Of a stretch of DNA of 64,000 nucleotides, positions 48,471 through 62,729 are shown in pieces. Every line of letters begins with the position of its first letter. Position 1 is the stretch's first letter. The translations under genes and the position numbers were made by a program. The notes under the pieces are model-generated. The model did no database searches. It worked only from the letters and a program-made list of their open reading frames with translations, and was not told where the DNA came from. This DNA is from Pseudomonas fortuita (GTDB taxonomy: Bacteria > Pseudomonadota > Gammaproteobacteria > Pseudomonadales > Pseudomonadaceae), in contig NZ_CP114035.2 in assembly GCF_026898135.2 (NCBI RefSeq), positions 5,373,501 through 5,437,500 of the forward strand. Direction: 5' to 3'.

Positions 48471-48926
48471 TCTCGTACTCGACCGTGCCGCTAGGCGTCT
48501 TGACGACGACAGTATCACCTTCTTCCTTGCCGATGATGGCACGGGCAATCGGCGCACCGCTCGAGAGTTTGCCCTGTTTCACGTCGGCTTCATCCTCGCC
48601 GACGATCTGGTAGGTCACTTCTTCATCGGTTTCAGTGTTGGCCAGTACCACGGTGGTACCGAAAATCACCTTGCCGGTGTGGGGGATCGTGGTCACGTCG
48701 ATCACGACCGAGTTCTGCAAACGGCCTTCGATATCGCGGATACGCGCCTCGACCATGCCCTGTTCTTCACGGGCGGCATGGTACTCGGCGTTTTCCTTGA
48801 GGTCGCCCAGTTCGCGTGCCTCACCAATCGCCTGGCTCAGGCGCGGGCGTTCGGTCTTGCTCAGGAACAGGTGCTCCTCTTCCAGGGCGCGAGCGCCCTG
48901 GACGGTCATCGGGTACTTGGTAATGC

Positions 48927-48930
<4 letters not shown>
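48448..48930 (-). CDS. greA: Transcription elongation factor GreA
   Basis: A 160-residue factor that enters the RNA polymerase secondary channel and restarts stalled complexes by transcript cleavage. The N-terminal coiled coil ([28 protein letters not shown]) carries the tip acidic pair in the GDLKENAEY turn, and the C-terminal FKBP-like domain contains [25 protein letters not shown]. Its start overlaps the carB stop by ATGA. A carA-carB-greA operon is known for pseudomonads. Confidence 0.97.
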
Positions 48931-52148
<3,218 letters not shown>

Positions 52149-52253
52149 GGTGGTCACTCAAATCCGGGGTCAGTCGGCAAGCCGCTTTGAACAATCTGGG
52201 TCAGGCGCTTCCGGGCGCGGCGCGAGCCGGCCCGGGGCCTTGAAGCAGGATGC

Positions 52254-53390
52254 TCAGCGGCGCTTGGCCATGGCATCGGTGAAACGATCGAACAGTGGCG
52301 CGACGTCGGTCGGGCCAGGGCTCGCTTCAGGGTGGCCCTGGAAGCTGAACGCGCTCTTGTCGGTGCGCTCGATACCCTGCAGGGTGCCGTCGAACAGCGA
52401 CTTGTGGATGGCGCGAACGTTGCCCGGCAGGGTGGCTTCGTCAACAGCAAAACCGTGGTTCTGGCTGGTGATCATGACCACGCCGGTATCCAGGTCCTGG
52501 ACCGGGTGGTTGGCGCCGTGGTGACCGTGGCCCATTTTCACGGTCTTGGCACCGGACGCCAGGGCCAGCAGTTGGTGGCCGAGGCAAATGCCGAATACCG
52601 GAATCTCGGTTTCGAGAATTTCCTTGATCGCCTGAATGGCATAGTCGCACGGCTCGGGGTCACCAGGGCCGTTGGACAGGAACACACCGTCCGGGTTGAG
52701 TGCCAGCACTTCGCTGGCCGGGGTCTGGGCCGGCACCACAGTCACGCGGCAGCCACGGGCAACCAGCATGCGCAGGATGTTCAGCTTGACGCCGTAGTCG
52801 AAGGCGACCACGTGGTACGGCAGGTCGGCAGCTTCGATGGTCGGGTGGCTGTCGGTTTTCAGCTCCCACACACTGGAGCGCCACTCGTAACGCTCCTTGG
52901 TGGAAACGACCTTGGCCAGGTCCATGCCCTTCAGGCCAGGGAAGCCACGGGCGGCGGCGATGGCTGCCTCTTCGCTGATGTTGTCACCGGCGAGGATGCA
53001 ACCGTTCTGAGCGCCTTTTTCACGCAGGATACGGGTCAGGCGACGGGTGTCGATGCCGGCGATGGCAACAACGTTGTTGGCCTTGAGGTACTCAGGCAGC
53101 GACTGGGTGTTGCGCCAGTTGCTGGCCAGCAGCGGCAGGTCACGGATGACCAGGCCAGCGGACCAGACGCGGTTCGACTCGGCATCTTCCGGCGTAGTGC
53201 CGGTGTTGCCGATGTGCGGATAGGTCAGGGTAACGATTTGCTGCGCGTAGGAAGGGTCTGTAAGGATTTCCTGGTAGCCGGTCATAGCGGTGTTGAACAC
53301 CACCTCACCAACGGTCTGACCGTCGGCACCGATGGCTTCACCGCGAAAAATACTGCCGTCGGCAAGGGCGAGTATGGCTGGCTTTGTCAA
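52254..53390 (-). CDS. carA: Carbamoyl-phosphate synthase, small (glutaminase) subunit
   Basis: A 378-residue class I glutamine amidotransferase. No ATG fits the family N-terminus [23 protein letters not shown] at 53390 does, and GGGAGGTC stands directly upstream, so a TTG start is chosen. The nucleophile Cys is in [13 protein letters not shown], with the catalytic His and Glu in [11 protein letters not shown]. It supplies ammonia to CarB. The gene is preceded by an intrinsic terminator and an Arg-containing leader frame, so attenuation is possible. Confidence 0.95.
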   Translation of the reverse strand: MTKPAILALADGSIFRGEAIGADGQTVGEVVFNTAMTGYQEILTDPSYAQQIVTLTYPHIGNTGTTPEDAESNRVWSAGLVIRDLPLLASNWRNTQSLPEYLKANNVVAIAGIDTRRLTRILREKGAQNGCILAGDNISEEAAIAAARGFPGLKGMDLAKVVSTKERYEWRSSVWELKTDSHPTIEAADLPYHVVAFDYGVKLNILRMLVARGCRVTVVPAQTPASEVLALNPDGVFLSNGPGDPEPCDYAIQAIKEILETEIPVFGICLGHQLLALASGAKTVKMGHGHHGANHPVQDLDTGVVMITSQNHGFAVDEATLPGNVRAIHKSLFDGTLQGIERTDKSAFSFQGHPEASPGPTDVAPLFDRFTDAMAKRR

Positions 53391-53435
53391 GAAGACCTCC
53401 CGTAAATCAAGCATGAAAGGGCGATCGCAGGTTGC

Positions 53436-53472
53436 AAAAAAGCGGAGTGACGTATGGACACGTCACCCCGCT
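53436..53472 (-). terminator. Intrinsic terminator or attenuator upstream of carA
   Basis: AGCGGAGTGACGT (53441-53453) pairs with ACGTCACCCCGCT (53460-53472) over 13 pairs with one wobble; on the minus strand it is followed by six T. It ends 46 bases before the carA start, leaving almost no room for a promoter in between. Confidence 0.88.
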
Positions 53473-53529
53473 TTCATGTGCTGAATTCAATTCGCTGCGC
53501 GCTTTTAGTGGACACACTAAAGCTGTAGC

Positions 53530-53580
53530 TTACAGAAAAGTGCGTTTTCGGTCTACCGCATATGTGTCTCTAAAACACAT
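53530..53580 (-). CDS. Candidate 16-residue carA leader peptide
   Basis: An ATG-to-TAA frame encodes MCFRDTYAVDRKRTFL, with three Arg and one Lys in 16 residues. It ends eight bases before a small hairpin (53502-53522, CTTTTAGTG/CACTAAAG) and 58 bases before the terminator at 53472. The arrangement resembles a ribosome-controlled attenuator sensing arginine. There is no good Shine-Dalgarno site and I could not identify a promoter upstream, so it may be chance. Confidence 0.4.
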   Translation of the reverse strand: MCFRDTYAVDRKRTFL

Positions 53581-53606
53581 CAATGCGACAGACTGACATC
53601 GGCGGG

Positions 53607-53700
53607 GGCTTCTTCGCGGGCTCGCCCGCTCCCACAGGAACACCACAGACCCCAAGACCTGCGCAATGCCTGTGGGAGCGGGCAAGCCCGCGAAGAAGCC
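53607..53700. repeat. REPIN-like inverted repeat between dapB and carA
   Basis: Arms of 32 bases at 53607-53638 and 53669-53700 are complementary with one mismatch and share the CTTCGCGGGC...CCCGCTCCCACAGG core. Confidence 0.88.
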
Positions 53701-53717
53701 AACACCACTCGAACGGC

Positions 53718-55659
<1,942 letters not shown>

Positions 55660-55855
55660 AGGTCATTTGCACCTTGTTGGGCGTCTGGCATCTGCGCCGC
55701 GCCATCAGCACCTGCCTGCGCCTCCAAAGGTGGCTGACAGATGCTGTAAAAATTCTCGAATTCCAGATACGCCAACGCGGGAGCAAGCCCCCGCGCGGCG
55801 ACATCCTACCAGCTCACCGCCAAACGGCGGTGAGCTGGCCGACAACATGCAGGGA
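55660..55855 (-). other. dnaK-dnaJ spacer with a perfect hairpin
   Basis: CCAGCTCACCGCC (55809-55821) and GGCGGTGAGCTGG (55826-55838) pair over 13 bases with loop AAAC; no T run follows on the minus strand. A smaller GC-rich palindrome lies near 55775-55799. No gene is apparent. Confidence 0.7.
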
Positions 55856-57781
55856 TTACTGCTTGTTGTTGTCTTTCACTTCTTCGAACTCGGCGTCAAC
55901 CACGTCATCGTGCTTGGCTTCCGGCTCGGCCTGCTGCGCGCCACCCTGAGGCTGTTCAGCCGACTGCTCGGCGTACATTTTCTGGGCAACCGGGGCAGAG
56001 ACCTTGGACAGCTCCTCGACCTTGGCATCGATGGCAGCCTTGTCGTCGCCTTTGACGGCGGCTTCCAGGGCAACCACAGCCGCTTCGATGGCAGTTTTCT
56101 CTTCAGCGGTGACCTTGTCACCCGCGTCAGCGACCATCTTGCGGGTCGAGTGAACCAGTGCATCACCCTGGTTACGGGCAGCGGCCAGCTCTTCGAACTT
56201 GCGGTCTTCCTCGGCGTTGGCCTCGGCGTCACGCACCATGCGCTCGATCTCTTCGTCCGACAGGCCGGAGTTGGCCTTGATCACGATCGACTGAGTCTTG
56301 CCGGTAGCCTTGTCTTTCGCGCCTACGTGCAGGATGCCGTTGGCGTCGATGTCGAAGGTTACTTCGATTTGTGGAACGCCACGCGGTGCTGGCGGAATGT
56401 CAGCCAGGTCGAACTTGCCCAGCGACTTGTTCTGCGCAGCCTGCTTACGCTCGCCTTGCAGTACGTGAATGGTCACGGCGCCCTGGTTGTCATCGGCAGT
56501 GGAGAACACCTGCGACTTCTTGGTCGGGATGGTGGTGTTCTTCTCGATCAGCGCAGTCATCACGCCGCCCATGGTTTCGATACCCAGAGTCAGCGGGCTG
56601 ACGTCCAGCAGCAGTACGTCTTTCACGTCACCGGCCAGAACAGCACCCTGGATAGCAGCGCCCATGGCAACGGCTTCGTCCGGGTTGACGTCCTTGCGGG
56701 CTTCTTTACCGAAGAAGTCGGCTACTTCTTTCTGCACCAGCGGCATACGGGTCTGACCGCCGACCAGGATCACGTCGTCGATCTTGCTGGCGTCGATGCC
56801 GGCGTCTTTCAGGGCGATGCGGCAAGGCTCGATGGTACGCTTGACCAGGTCTTCGACCAGCGACTCCAGCTTGGCGCGGGAGATCTTCACGTTCAGGTGC
56901 TTAGGACCGGTGGCATCTGCAGTGATGTACGGCAGGTTGACGTCGGTCGACTGAGCGGACGACAGTTCGATCTTGGCTTTTTCTGCGGCTTCTTTCAGGC
57001 GCTGCAGGGCCAGAGGATCGTTCTTCAGGTCCATGCCCGACTCTTTCTTGAACTCGTCGACAAGGTAGTCGATCAGGCGCATGTCGAAGTCTTCGCCACC
57101 CAGGAAGGTGTCGCCGTTGGTAGCCAGTACTTCGAACTGGTGCTCACCGTCGACTTCGGCGATTTCGATGACCGAAACGTCGAAGGTACCACCACCCAGG
57201 TCATAAACGATGACGGTGTGGTCGCCCTTGGCCTTGTCCATGCCGTACGCCAGTGCAGCGGCGGTCGGCTCGTTGATGATGCGCTTTACGTCCAGGCCAG
57301 CGATACGACCGGCGTCTTTGGTAGCCTGACGCTGGCTGTCGTTGAAGTAGGCCGGAACGGTGATGACCGCTTCGGTCACTGGCTCGCCGAGGTAGTCTTC
57401 GGCGGTCTTCTTCATTTTCTTCAGGACTTCGGCGCTGATTTGCGGCGGAGCCATTTCCTTGCCAGCCGCTTCGACCCAGGCGTCACCGTTGTTCGCCTTG
57501 ACGATCTTGTACGGCACCAGCTTGATGTCTTTTTGCACGACATCTTCTTCGAAGCGGCGGCCAATCAGGCGCTTCACTGCGAACAGGGTGTTGTGCGGGT
57601 TGGTCACAGCCTGGCGCTTGGCCGACTGACCTACCAGGATTTCGCCATCGTTGGCGTAGGCCACGATCGAAGGGGTAGTACGCGCACCTTCGGCGTTTTC
57701 GATGACCTTGACGTTACCGTTTTCCAGAATGGAGACGCACGAGTTGGTGGTCCCCAGGTCGATACCGATGATTTTACCCAT
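55856..57781 (-). CDS. dnaK: Chaperone protein DnaK (Hsp70)
   Basis: A 641-residue ATP-driven chaperone. The ATPase domain begins [20 protein letters not shown] and contains [16 protein letters not shown] and [14 protein letters not shown], the three Hsp70 signatures. The substrate-binding domain and helical lid follow. The C-terminus ends [17 protein letters not shown], as in most proteobacterial DnaK. It is the second gene of grpE-dnaK-dnaJ, with about 100 bases on each side lacking genes. Confidence 0.99.
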   Translation of the reverse strand: MGKIIGIDLGTTNSCVSILENGNVKVIENAEGARTTPSIVAYANDGEILVGQSAKRQAVTNPHNTLFAVKRLIGRRFEEDVVQKDIKLVPYKIVKANNGDAWVEAAGKEMAPPQISAEVLKKMKKTAEDYLGEPVTEAVITVPAYFNDSQRQATKDAGRIAGLDVKRIINEPTAAALAYGMDKAKGDHTVIVYDLGGGTFDVSVIEIAEVDGEHQFEVLATNGDTFLGGEDFDMRLIDYLVDEFKKESGMDLKNDPLALQRLKEAAEKAKIELSSAQSTDVNLPYITADATGPKHLNVKISRAKLESLVEDLVKRTIEPCRIALKDAGIDASKIDDVILVGGQTRMPLVQKEVADFFGKEARKDVNPDEAVAMGAAIQGAVLAGDVKDVLLLDVSPLTLGIETMGGVMTALIEKNTTIPTKKSQVFSTADDNQGAVTIHVLQGERKQAAQNKSLGKFDLADIPPAPRGVPQIEVTFDIDANGILHVGAKDKATGKTQSIVIKANSGLSDEEIERMVRDAEANAEEDRKFEELAAARNQGDALVHSTRKMVADAGDKVTAEEKTAIEAAVVALEAAVKGDDKAAIDAKVEELSKVSAPVAQKMYAEQSAEQPQGGAQQAEPEAKHDDVVDAEFEEVKDNNKQ

Positions 57782-57882
57782 GTTAACTCTCCCGAAACTT
57801 GAATTTGGTAGCAGCGACTACTTTGGCCAACTGCGGTAATACTTGAAGGCTTGACACCTAGATGGGGATGCCCCGATGGATT

Positions 57883-58440
57883 TCAAGCCTTTTCATTGAT
57901 CGAGGGTTGCGCCGCGCTCGGCGCCTTGCTGACCACCACCATGGCGGGGCGCAGCAGGCGGCCGTTCAGCAGGTAACCCTTCTGGAACACATTCAGCACG
58001 CTGTTTGGCTCGACTTCGCCGTTTTCCTGCATGGCCATGGCCTGGTGGTGCTCAGGGTTGAACGGCTGGCCGTGCGGGTCGACCGCTTCGAGGTTGTAGC
58101 GCTTGAGGGTGTCCTGGAACATCTTCAGGGTCAGCTCGACGCCTTCGCGGATCTGCTTGACGTGCTCGTCCTCGGCGCTGGAGTGGGCCAGGGCCAGCTC
58201 CAGGCTGTCGATCACCGGCAGCAGGTCGCTGGAGAACTTCTCCAGGGCAAACTTGTGGGCTTTCTCCACATCCTGCTCGGCACGACGGCGCACGTTCTGC
58301 ACGTCGGCAACGGCGCGCAGCGCCTGGTCCTTGGCTGCGGCCAGCTGTTCCTCGAGCTCCAGAACACGGGTGTCAGCTGCAGTACCTGCACCGGTTTCTT
58401 CCACGTTAAGGTCTTTCTCGTTCAGCTGTTCATCAGCCAT
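57883..58440 (-). CDS. grpE: Nucleotide exchange factor GrpE
   Basis: A 185-residue protein. ATG at 58440 ([17 protein letters not shown]) is chosen over an ATG six codons earlier. The long coiled-coil helix ([32 protein letters not shown]) is followed by the DnaK-contacting beta wing with the signature [22 protein letters not shown]. It releases ADP from DnaK. A near-consensus sigma32 promoter lies about 60 bases upstream. Confidence 0.97.
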   Translation of the reverse strand: MADEQLNEKDLNVEETGAGTAADTRVLELEEQLAAAKDQALRAVADVQNVRRRAEQDVEKAHKFALEKFSSDLLPVIDSLELALAHSSAEDEHVKQIREGVELTLKMFQDTLKRYNLEAVDPHGQPFNPEHHQAMAMQENGEVEPNSVLNVFQKGYLLNGRLLRPAMVVVSKAPSAAQPSINEKA

Positions 58441-58496
58441 GGGGTCTCTCCTGCGCAATTTTGTAGACTGCGAGCCAGGCTCGCCTGTGATGTCGG

Positions 58497-58526
58497 CTAT
58501 ATGGGGCCGGAAAAACCAGCTTCAAG
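58497..58526 (-). promoter_or_regulatory. Sigma32 heat-shock promoter of grpE-dnaK-dnaJ
   Basis: On the minus strand the -35 CTTGAA (58526-58521) and the -10 CCCCATATAG (58506-58497) are separated by 14 bases, close to the E. coli sigma32 consensus. Predicted start near 58490, giving a leader of about 50 bases. Confidence 0.9.
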
Positions 58527-58592
58527 GGGGCAAGGTGCTTTTCCCCACTGCAACAGATTCTGTGAAGGGCATTGGCAGGCCCGAAAAAAGTA

Positions 58593-58608
58593 CTGTATAA
58601 ATAACCAG
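58593..58608 (+). promoter_or_regulatory. LexA-like box upstream of recN
   Basis: CTGTATAAATAACCAG fits CTGT-N8-ACAG except for one base and lies 24 bases before the recN ATG. recN is an SOS gene in many bacteria. Confidence 0.75.
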
Positions 58609-58632
58609 ACCTGACTTTCGGGAGCCGCCCCC

Positions 58633-60306
58633 ATGCTGGTGCACCTGTCCATTCACAACTACGCCATCGTCGAGCACCTCGACCTCGAAATTGCCCGCGG
58701 CATGTCCGTCATCACGGGTGAGACCGGCGCTGGCAAATCGATCATGCTCGACGCCCTCGGCCTGGCCCTGGGCGATCGGGCCGACAGTGGCGTGGTGCGC
58801 CCTGGCACCGACAAGGCGGACATCCTCGCCACCTTCGACCTGGTAGACATCCCCGAGGCCCACGCCTGGCTGGCCGAACGCGACCTGGACAACGACGGCC
58901 TGTGCATCCTGCGCCGGGTAATCACCGCTGAAGGCCGCAGCCGCGGCTACATCAATGGCACGCCGTGCCCGCTGGGCGACCTCAAGGCGCTGGGCGAGCT
59001 GCTGATCGATATCCACAGCCAGCACGAGCACCAATCGCTGCTCAAGACCGACACCCACCGCCGCCTGCTCGACGAGTACGCCGGCGCCGTCGACCTGGCC
59101 CGCCAGGTGCACCTGGCCGCCAAGCGCTGGAACCAGACCCGCCTAGAGCTGGAGCGGCTGTCCAATTCGGGTGACGAGCAGCGTGCCCGCCATCAACTGC
59201 TCAGCTACCAGCTGGAAGAGCTGGACAACCTTGGCCTGGGTGAGCACGAACTGGAGCAACTGGAACAGGAACACAAGAACCTGACCAGCGCCGAAGCCCT
59301 GTTCGGCATTTGTCGCCAGGTGATCGACCAGTGCAGTGAAAGCGATTCGGGCAACGTGCTCAGCGCCCTCACCTCCAGCCTGAACCGCCTGGGTGCCGCT
59401 ACCCACTCGCCCAAGGCACTCAGCGAAGCAGCCAACCTGATCGCCAGCGCACAGATTCAGGTCGAGGAAGCCGTGGGCGAACTCAATCGCTTCCTCGACA
59501 ATTTCGACGCCGACCCGATGCGCTTGCAAGCACTGGAAGAGCGCCTGGACACCATTTATACGCTGGCACGCAAACACCGCGTGCACCCCACTGAACTGCC
59601 TCACCTGCAACAACAGTTGATGGAAGAGATCGAAGGCCTGAACGCCAGTGATGAGTCGATCGAGCGCCTAGGCGAAGAACTGGCCGCTTTCGCACACCAC
59701 TATAAAGAGCGGGCTCGCGAGCTCAGCGCCCTGCGCCAGCAAGCCGCGCAGCAACTGGCGGGCGCCGTCGAGCAGGAAATCCAGCGCCTGGGCATGCCCG
59801 GCGGGCGGTTCCGTATCGAGCTCACTCCCACCGAGGGCGCAGACCTGTCACCGCATGGCCTGGAGCAGATCGAACTGTTGGTCAGCGCCAACCCCGGCCA
59901 ACCGCTCAAGGGCCTGGCAAAGGTGGCCTCAGGTGGCGAACTGTCGCGTATCAGCCTGGCGATCCAGGTGATTACCGCGCAGACATCACGCATACCTACC
60001 CTGGTGTTCGACGAAGTCGACGTAGGTATTGGCGGCCCTACGGCCGAAATTGTCGGCCAGTTGTTGCGCCGCCTGGGCGAGCGCGGCCAGGTACTGACCG
60101 TGACCCACTTGCCACAGGTCGCTGCGCAAGGGCATCACCACCTGTTTGTGCACAAGGTGCGCAACAGCGACACCACCCACACCGCCGTGGCCAGCCTGGG
60201 CAAGCGTGAGCGGGTCGAGGAAGTGGCGCGAATGCTGGGCGGCATTGACCTGACCAAGGAATCCCTGGCGCATGCGCGCAAGATGGTGGTTTCTGGCAAG
60301 GCCTGA
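58633..60306 (+). CDS. recN: DNA repair protein RecN
   Basis: A 557-residue SMC-like ATPase that assists double-strand-break repair. Walker A is GETGAGKS at residues 29-36; the middle is coiled coil (residues about 155-370); the C-terminal lobe has the ABC signature VASGGELSRISLAIQV and Walker B PTLVFDEVDVGIGG. It is divergent from grpE and carries a LexA-like site, so DNA damage is the likely inducer. Confidence 0.97.
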   Translation: MLVHLSIHNYAIVEHLDLEIARGMSVITGETGAGKSIMLDALGLALGDRADSGVVRPGTDKADILATFDLVDIPEAHAWLAERDLDNDGLCILRRVITAEGRSRGYINGTPCPLGDLKALGELLIDIHSQHEHQSLLKTDTHRRLLDEYAGAVDLARQVHLAAKRWNQTRLELERLSNSGDEQRARHQLLSYQLEELDNLGLGEHELEQLEQEHKNLTSAEALFGICRQVIDQCSESDSGNVLSALTSSLNRLGAATHSPKALSEAANLIASAQIQVEEAVGELNRFLDNFDADPMRLQALEERLDTIYTLARKHRVHPTELPHLQQQLMEEIEGLNASDESIERLGEELAAFAHHYKERARELSALRQQAAQQLAGAVEQEIQRLGMPGGRFRIELTPTEGADLSPHGLEQIELLVSANPGQPLKGLAKVASGGELSRISLAIQVITAQTSRIPTLVFDEVDVGIGGPTAEIVGQLLRRLGERGQVLTVTHLPQVAAQGHHHLFVHKVRNSDTTHTAVASLGKRERVEEVARMLGGIDLTKESLAHARKMVVSGKA

Positions 60307-60311
60307 TGCTA

Positions 60312-60338
60312 CCTGTACTGGCCCTATCGCCGGCAAGC
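60312..60338 (+). repeat. Half REP sequence after recN
   Basis: CCTGTACTGGCCCTATCGCCGGCAAGC in two pieces matches one arm of the repeat at 5015-5053 with a single mismatch; the opposing arm is missing. Confidence 0.75.
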
Positions 60339-60366
60339 AAATTAATCTGCCCGAAGCAGAAAGCAC

Positions 60367-60390
60367 AAAGGCGACCCGAAGGTCGCCTTT
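60367..60390. terminator. Bidirectional terminator between recN and fur
   Basis: AAAGGCGACC and GGTCGCCTTT pair around CGAA, located between convergent genes. Confidence 0.9.
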
Positions 60391-60413
60391 GTCATTCATA
60401 ACGATAAAAACCG

Positions 60414-60818
60414 TTACTTCTTCTTACGCACATACAGGACCAGATTGTGGTCCACCAGCTCAAAGCCATGCTCGGCTACGATTTCGCGCTGGCGCTTCTC
60501 GATTTCGGCATCCATGAACTCGATGACTTCACTGGTATCCACGTTCACCATATGGTCGTGGTGACCGCCATCGGCCAGCTCGAACACTGCATGGCCGCCG
60601 TCGAAGTTGTGGCGAACCACCAGCCCCGCCGCTTCGAACTGGGTCAGTACGCGATAGACGGTGGCCAGGCCTACGTCCTCGCCTGCTTCCATCAGTGCCT
60701 TGTAAACATCCTCGGCACTCATGTGACGCTGCTCGGTGGAATCGAGCATCTGAAGGATCTTGACTCGAGGCAGGGTCACCTTGAGACCGGCTTTGCGCAA
60801 TTCGCTATTTTCAACCAT
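60414..60818 (-). CDS. fur: Ferric uptake regulator Fur
   Basis: A 134-residue iron-sensing repressor. ATG at 60818 (MVENSELRKAGLKVTLPRVK) gives the standard length; an upstream extension of the frame is not expected. The DNA-binding winged helix is followed by the metal-site stretch FELADGGHHDHMVNVDTSEVIEF. The Cys pairs found in some Fur proteins are absent, as usual in pseudomonads. Its predicted targets in this window are the prrF and hmuT promoters. It is divergent from bamE. Confidence 0.98.
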   Translation of the reverse strand: MVENSELRKAGLKVTLPRVKILQMLDSTEQRHMSAEDVYKALMEAGEDVGLATVYRVLTQFEAAGLVVRHNFDGGHAVFELADGGHHDHMVNVDTSEVIEFMDAEIEKRQREIVAEHGFELVDHNLVLYVRKKK

Positions 60819-60915
60819 GGTCAGCTTTCTCGCCGATGCTGCTTCGCAGCTTCTCTTAATACGGGTATGATCGGGGTTTACGTTGTCCAGCCAAGATAGT
60901 GGAAGTCGCCCACCG

Positions 60916-61452
60916 ATGCAAAACACCAAGCTCTTGCTAACCAGCCTCACCCTAGTGGGACTGCTCGCACTCGCCGGTTGCTCGTTTCCCGGGGTTTACA
61001 AAATCGACATCCAGCAGGGCAATGTCGTCACGCAGGACATGATAGACCAATTACGCCCGGGAATGACCCGCCGGCAAGTAAGGTTTATCATGGGCAACCC
61101 GCTGATTCAGGACACCTTCCACACCAACCGTTGGGATTACCTGTACAGCCTGCAGCCGGGTGGTGGTAAACGCCAGCAAGAGCGCATGAGCATCTTCTTC
61201 AACGAAAGCGACCAACTGGTCAGCTTGTCGGGCGACTTCATGCCAGGCGTCAGCCGCGACCAGGAAATCCTCGGTGGCAGCAGCGACACCACCGTCAGCC
61301 CGGCCACCGAGCCAGGCCAGACCGAACAGCCAGCAGCGCAGCCTGAAGAAAAACCAGCCAAGCCTGGTTCGACTGAAGAGGCCATTCAGCGCGAAATCGA
61401 CACCATCGAGACCACCCCGGTCCCGACCCCGGCACCGCTGGAAACCCGTTAA
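60916..61452 (+). CDS. bamE: Outer-membrane assembly lipoprotein BamE (OmlA)
   Basis: A 178-residue lipoprotein with lipobox L-A-G-C at Cys22 after [18 protein letters not shown]. The SmpA/OmlA domain is clear: [31 protein letters not shown] and [24 protein letters not shown]. It belongs to the BAM complex that folds outer-membrane barrels. The tail after residue 120 is a Pro/Glu/Thr-rich extension longer than in E. coli BamE, as known for OmlA of pseudomonads. A terminator follows. Confidence 0.96.
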   Translation: MQNTKLLLTSLTLVGLLALAGCSFPGVYKIDIQQGNVVTQDMIDQLRPGMTRRQVRFIMGNPLIQDTFHTNRWDYLYSLQPGGGKRQQERMSIFFNESDQLVSLSGDFMPGVSRDQEILGGSSDTTVSPATEPGQTEQPAAQPEEKPAKPGSTEEAIQREIDTIETTPVPTPAPLETR

Positions 61453-61474
61453 CCGGGAACAGCAGATGCAAAAA

Positions 61475-61499
61475 AGCCCGGACCTGGTCCGGGCTTTTT
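61475..61499. terminator. Bidirectional terminator between bamE and ratA
   Basis: GCCCGGAC and GTCCGGGC pair around CTG, with A and T runs on the two sides. Confidence 0.92.
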
Positions 61500-61515
61500 G
61501 TTTGCGGCTTATCCG

Positions 61516-61950
61516 TCAGCCATTCAATTGCTTGGCACGCTGGCAGAACGCGTCGACCAGTGTGTTGGCCGCCTGATTGAACAGCGGGCCCAACGTGGCG
61601 CGCACAATCGGCCCGGCATAATCGAAGGACAGGTCCAGGCTGATCTTGCAGGCCTTTTCGCCCAACGGTTTGAACACCCACACGCCATGCAGCTGCGTGA
61701 AAGGCCCCTCTTCAAGGTTCATCTCGATCGACTGCCCCGGCACCAGCACATTACGCGTGACGAAGTACTGGCTCATGCCGCCCTTGGCCACCTCCAGTTT
61801 GGCATGCATGTGCGTATCACTGGCATCGATCACCGTCGAGGCCGAGCACCACGGCAGAAACTCTGGGTAGCTGGCCACATCGTTGACCAGATCGTAGAGC
61901 GCCTGGGCGGGGTATGGCAGCAGGGCGGAGCGTTGAATATGGGTAGTCAT
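61516..61950 (-). CDS. ratA: RatA/PasT/COQ10-like START-domain protein
   Basis: A 144-residue polyketide-cyclase/START-fold protein (MTTHIQRSALLPYPAQALYD). VNDVASYPEFLPWCSASTVID and the C-terminal VDAFCQRAKQL are typical of the COQ10/RatA group. In E. coli RatA was described as a toxin blocking 70S formation, while relatives bind ubiquinone; which role holds here is open. No rnfH-type partner gene lies next to it in this window. It is divergent from smpB. Confidence 0.9.
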   Translation of the reverse strand: MTTHIQRSALLPYPAQALYDLVNDVASYPEFLPWCSASTVIDASDTHMHAKLEVAKGGMSQYFVTRNVLVPGQSIEMNLEEGPFTQLHGVWVFKPLGEKACKISLDLSFDYAGPIVRATLGPLFNQAANTLVDAFCQRAKQLNG

Positions 61951-62098
61951 CCAGGCGTCACTTCCAAGGCTGGGTGGCTTCGCTTCGCAGCGTGCCGAAA
62001 ACAGGTTCTGTGCGTATGACAGGGTTTGTATTGTCCGGTATTCATTCCGGTGGCTCAAGCACACCGAAATCCCATAGCGAACGACGCGCGGCTTTGCC

Positions 62099-62104
62099 TA
62101 TAAT
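62099..62104 (+). promoter_or_regulatory. -10 box directly upstream of smpB
   Basis: TATAAT ends nine bases before the smpB ATG, so transcription should start about two bases before it. No Shine-Dalgarno site is present between the box and the ATG. Confidence 0.6.
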
Positions 62105-62113
62105 GCCGCCCCT

Positions 62114-62596
62114 ATGGCTAAGCAAAAAAAACATCCGACCGGGACCATCGCGCAGAATAAAAAAGCGCGACACGATTACTTCATCGAACACAAGTTCGAG
62201 GCCGGGCTGGTCCTGTCCGGCTGGGAAGTAAAAAGCCTGCGAGCTGGCAAGGCGCACCTCGTTGACAGTTACGTGCTGCTCAAGGACGGTGAGGCCTGGC
62301 TGTTCGGCAGCCACATCACCCCGCTGACCACTGCCAGCACCCACGTCATCGCCGACCCCATCCGCACCCGCAAGCTGCTGCTGAACAAGCGTGAGCTCGA
62401 GCGGCTGGAAGCGGCTGTAGCGCAAAAAGGCTACACCTGCGTGGCGTTGTCGCTGTACTGGAGCAAGCACCTGATCAAGTGCGAAATCGCACTGGGCAAG
62501 GGCAAGAAGGAATTCGACAAGCGCGACACCGTGCGCGAACGCGATTCCAACCGCGAGCTGCAGCGGGTTGTGCGGAACAAGGGCAAGGAAGACTAA
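62114..62596 (+). CDS. smpB: SsrA-binding protein SmpB
   Basis: A 160-residue partner of tmRNA in ribosome rescue. The OB-fold motifs [29 protein letters not shown] and the basic C-terminal tail ([18 protein letters not shown]) that occupies the empty mRNA channel are intact. [20 protein letters not shown] is the conserved pseudomonad N-terminus, so the start is secure even though the -10 box sits almost on it. Confidence 0.98.
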   Translation: MAKQKKHPTGTIAQNKKARHDYFIEHKFEAGLVLSGWEVKSLRAGKAHLVDSYVLLKDGEAWLFGSHITPLTTASTHVIADPIRTRKLLLNKRELERLEAAVAQKGYTCVALSLYWSKHLIKCEIALGKGKKEFDKRDTVRERDSNRELQRVVRNKGKED

Positions 62597-62615
62597 TCGG
62601 TCTTTAGCCTGTTCC

Positions 62616-62710
62616 GGCCTCTTCGCGGGCACGCCCGCTCCCACACGGCCTTCACAGCCCTTGAAAGCTGTGAGGGTCCTGTGGGAGCGGGCTTGCCCCG
62701 CGAAGAGGCC
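62616..62710. repeat. REPIN-like inverted repeat between smpB and lldR
   Basis: Arms GGCCTCTTCGCGGGCACGCC... and the complementary ...GCCCCGCGAAGAGGCC share the CCCGCTCCCACA core and lie 34 bases apart. Confidence 0.87.
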
Positions 62711-62729
62711 AGCACTGCTTATACAAACC

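Noticed and set aside
61516..61950. ratA and neighbours considered as a toxin-antitoxin module
   Set aside because: No partner gene lies beside it in this window and the START-fold family is mostly a ubiquinone-related housekeeping protein.
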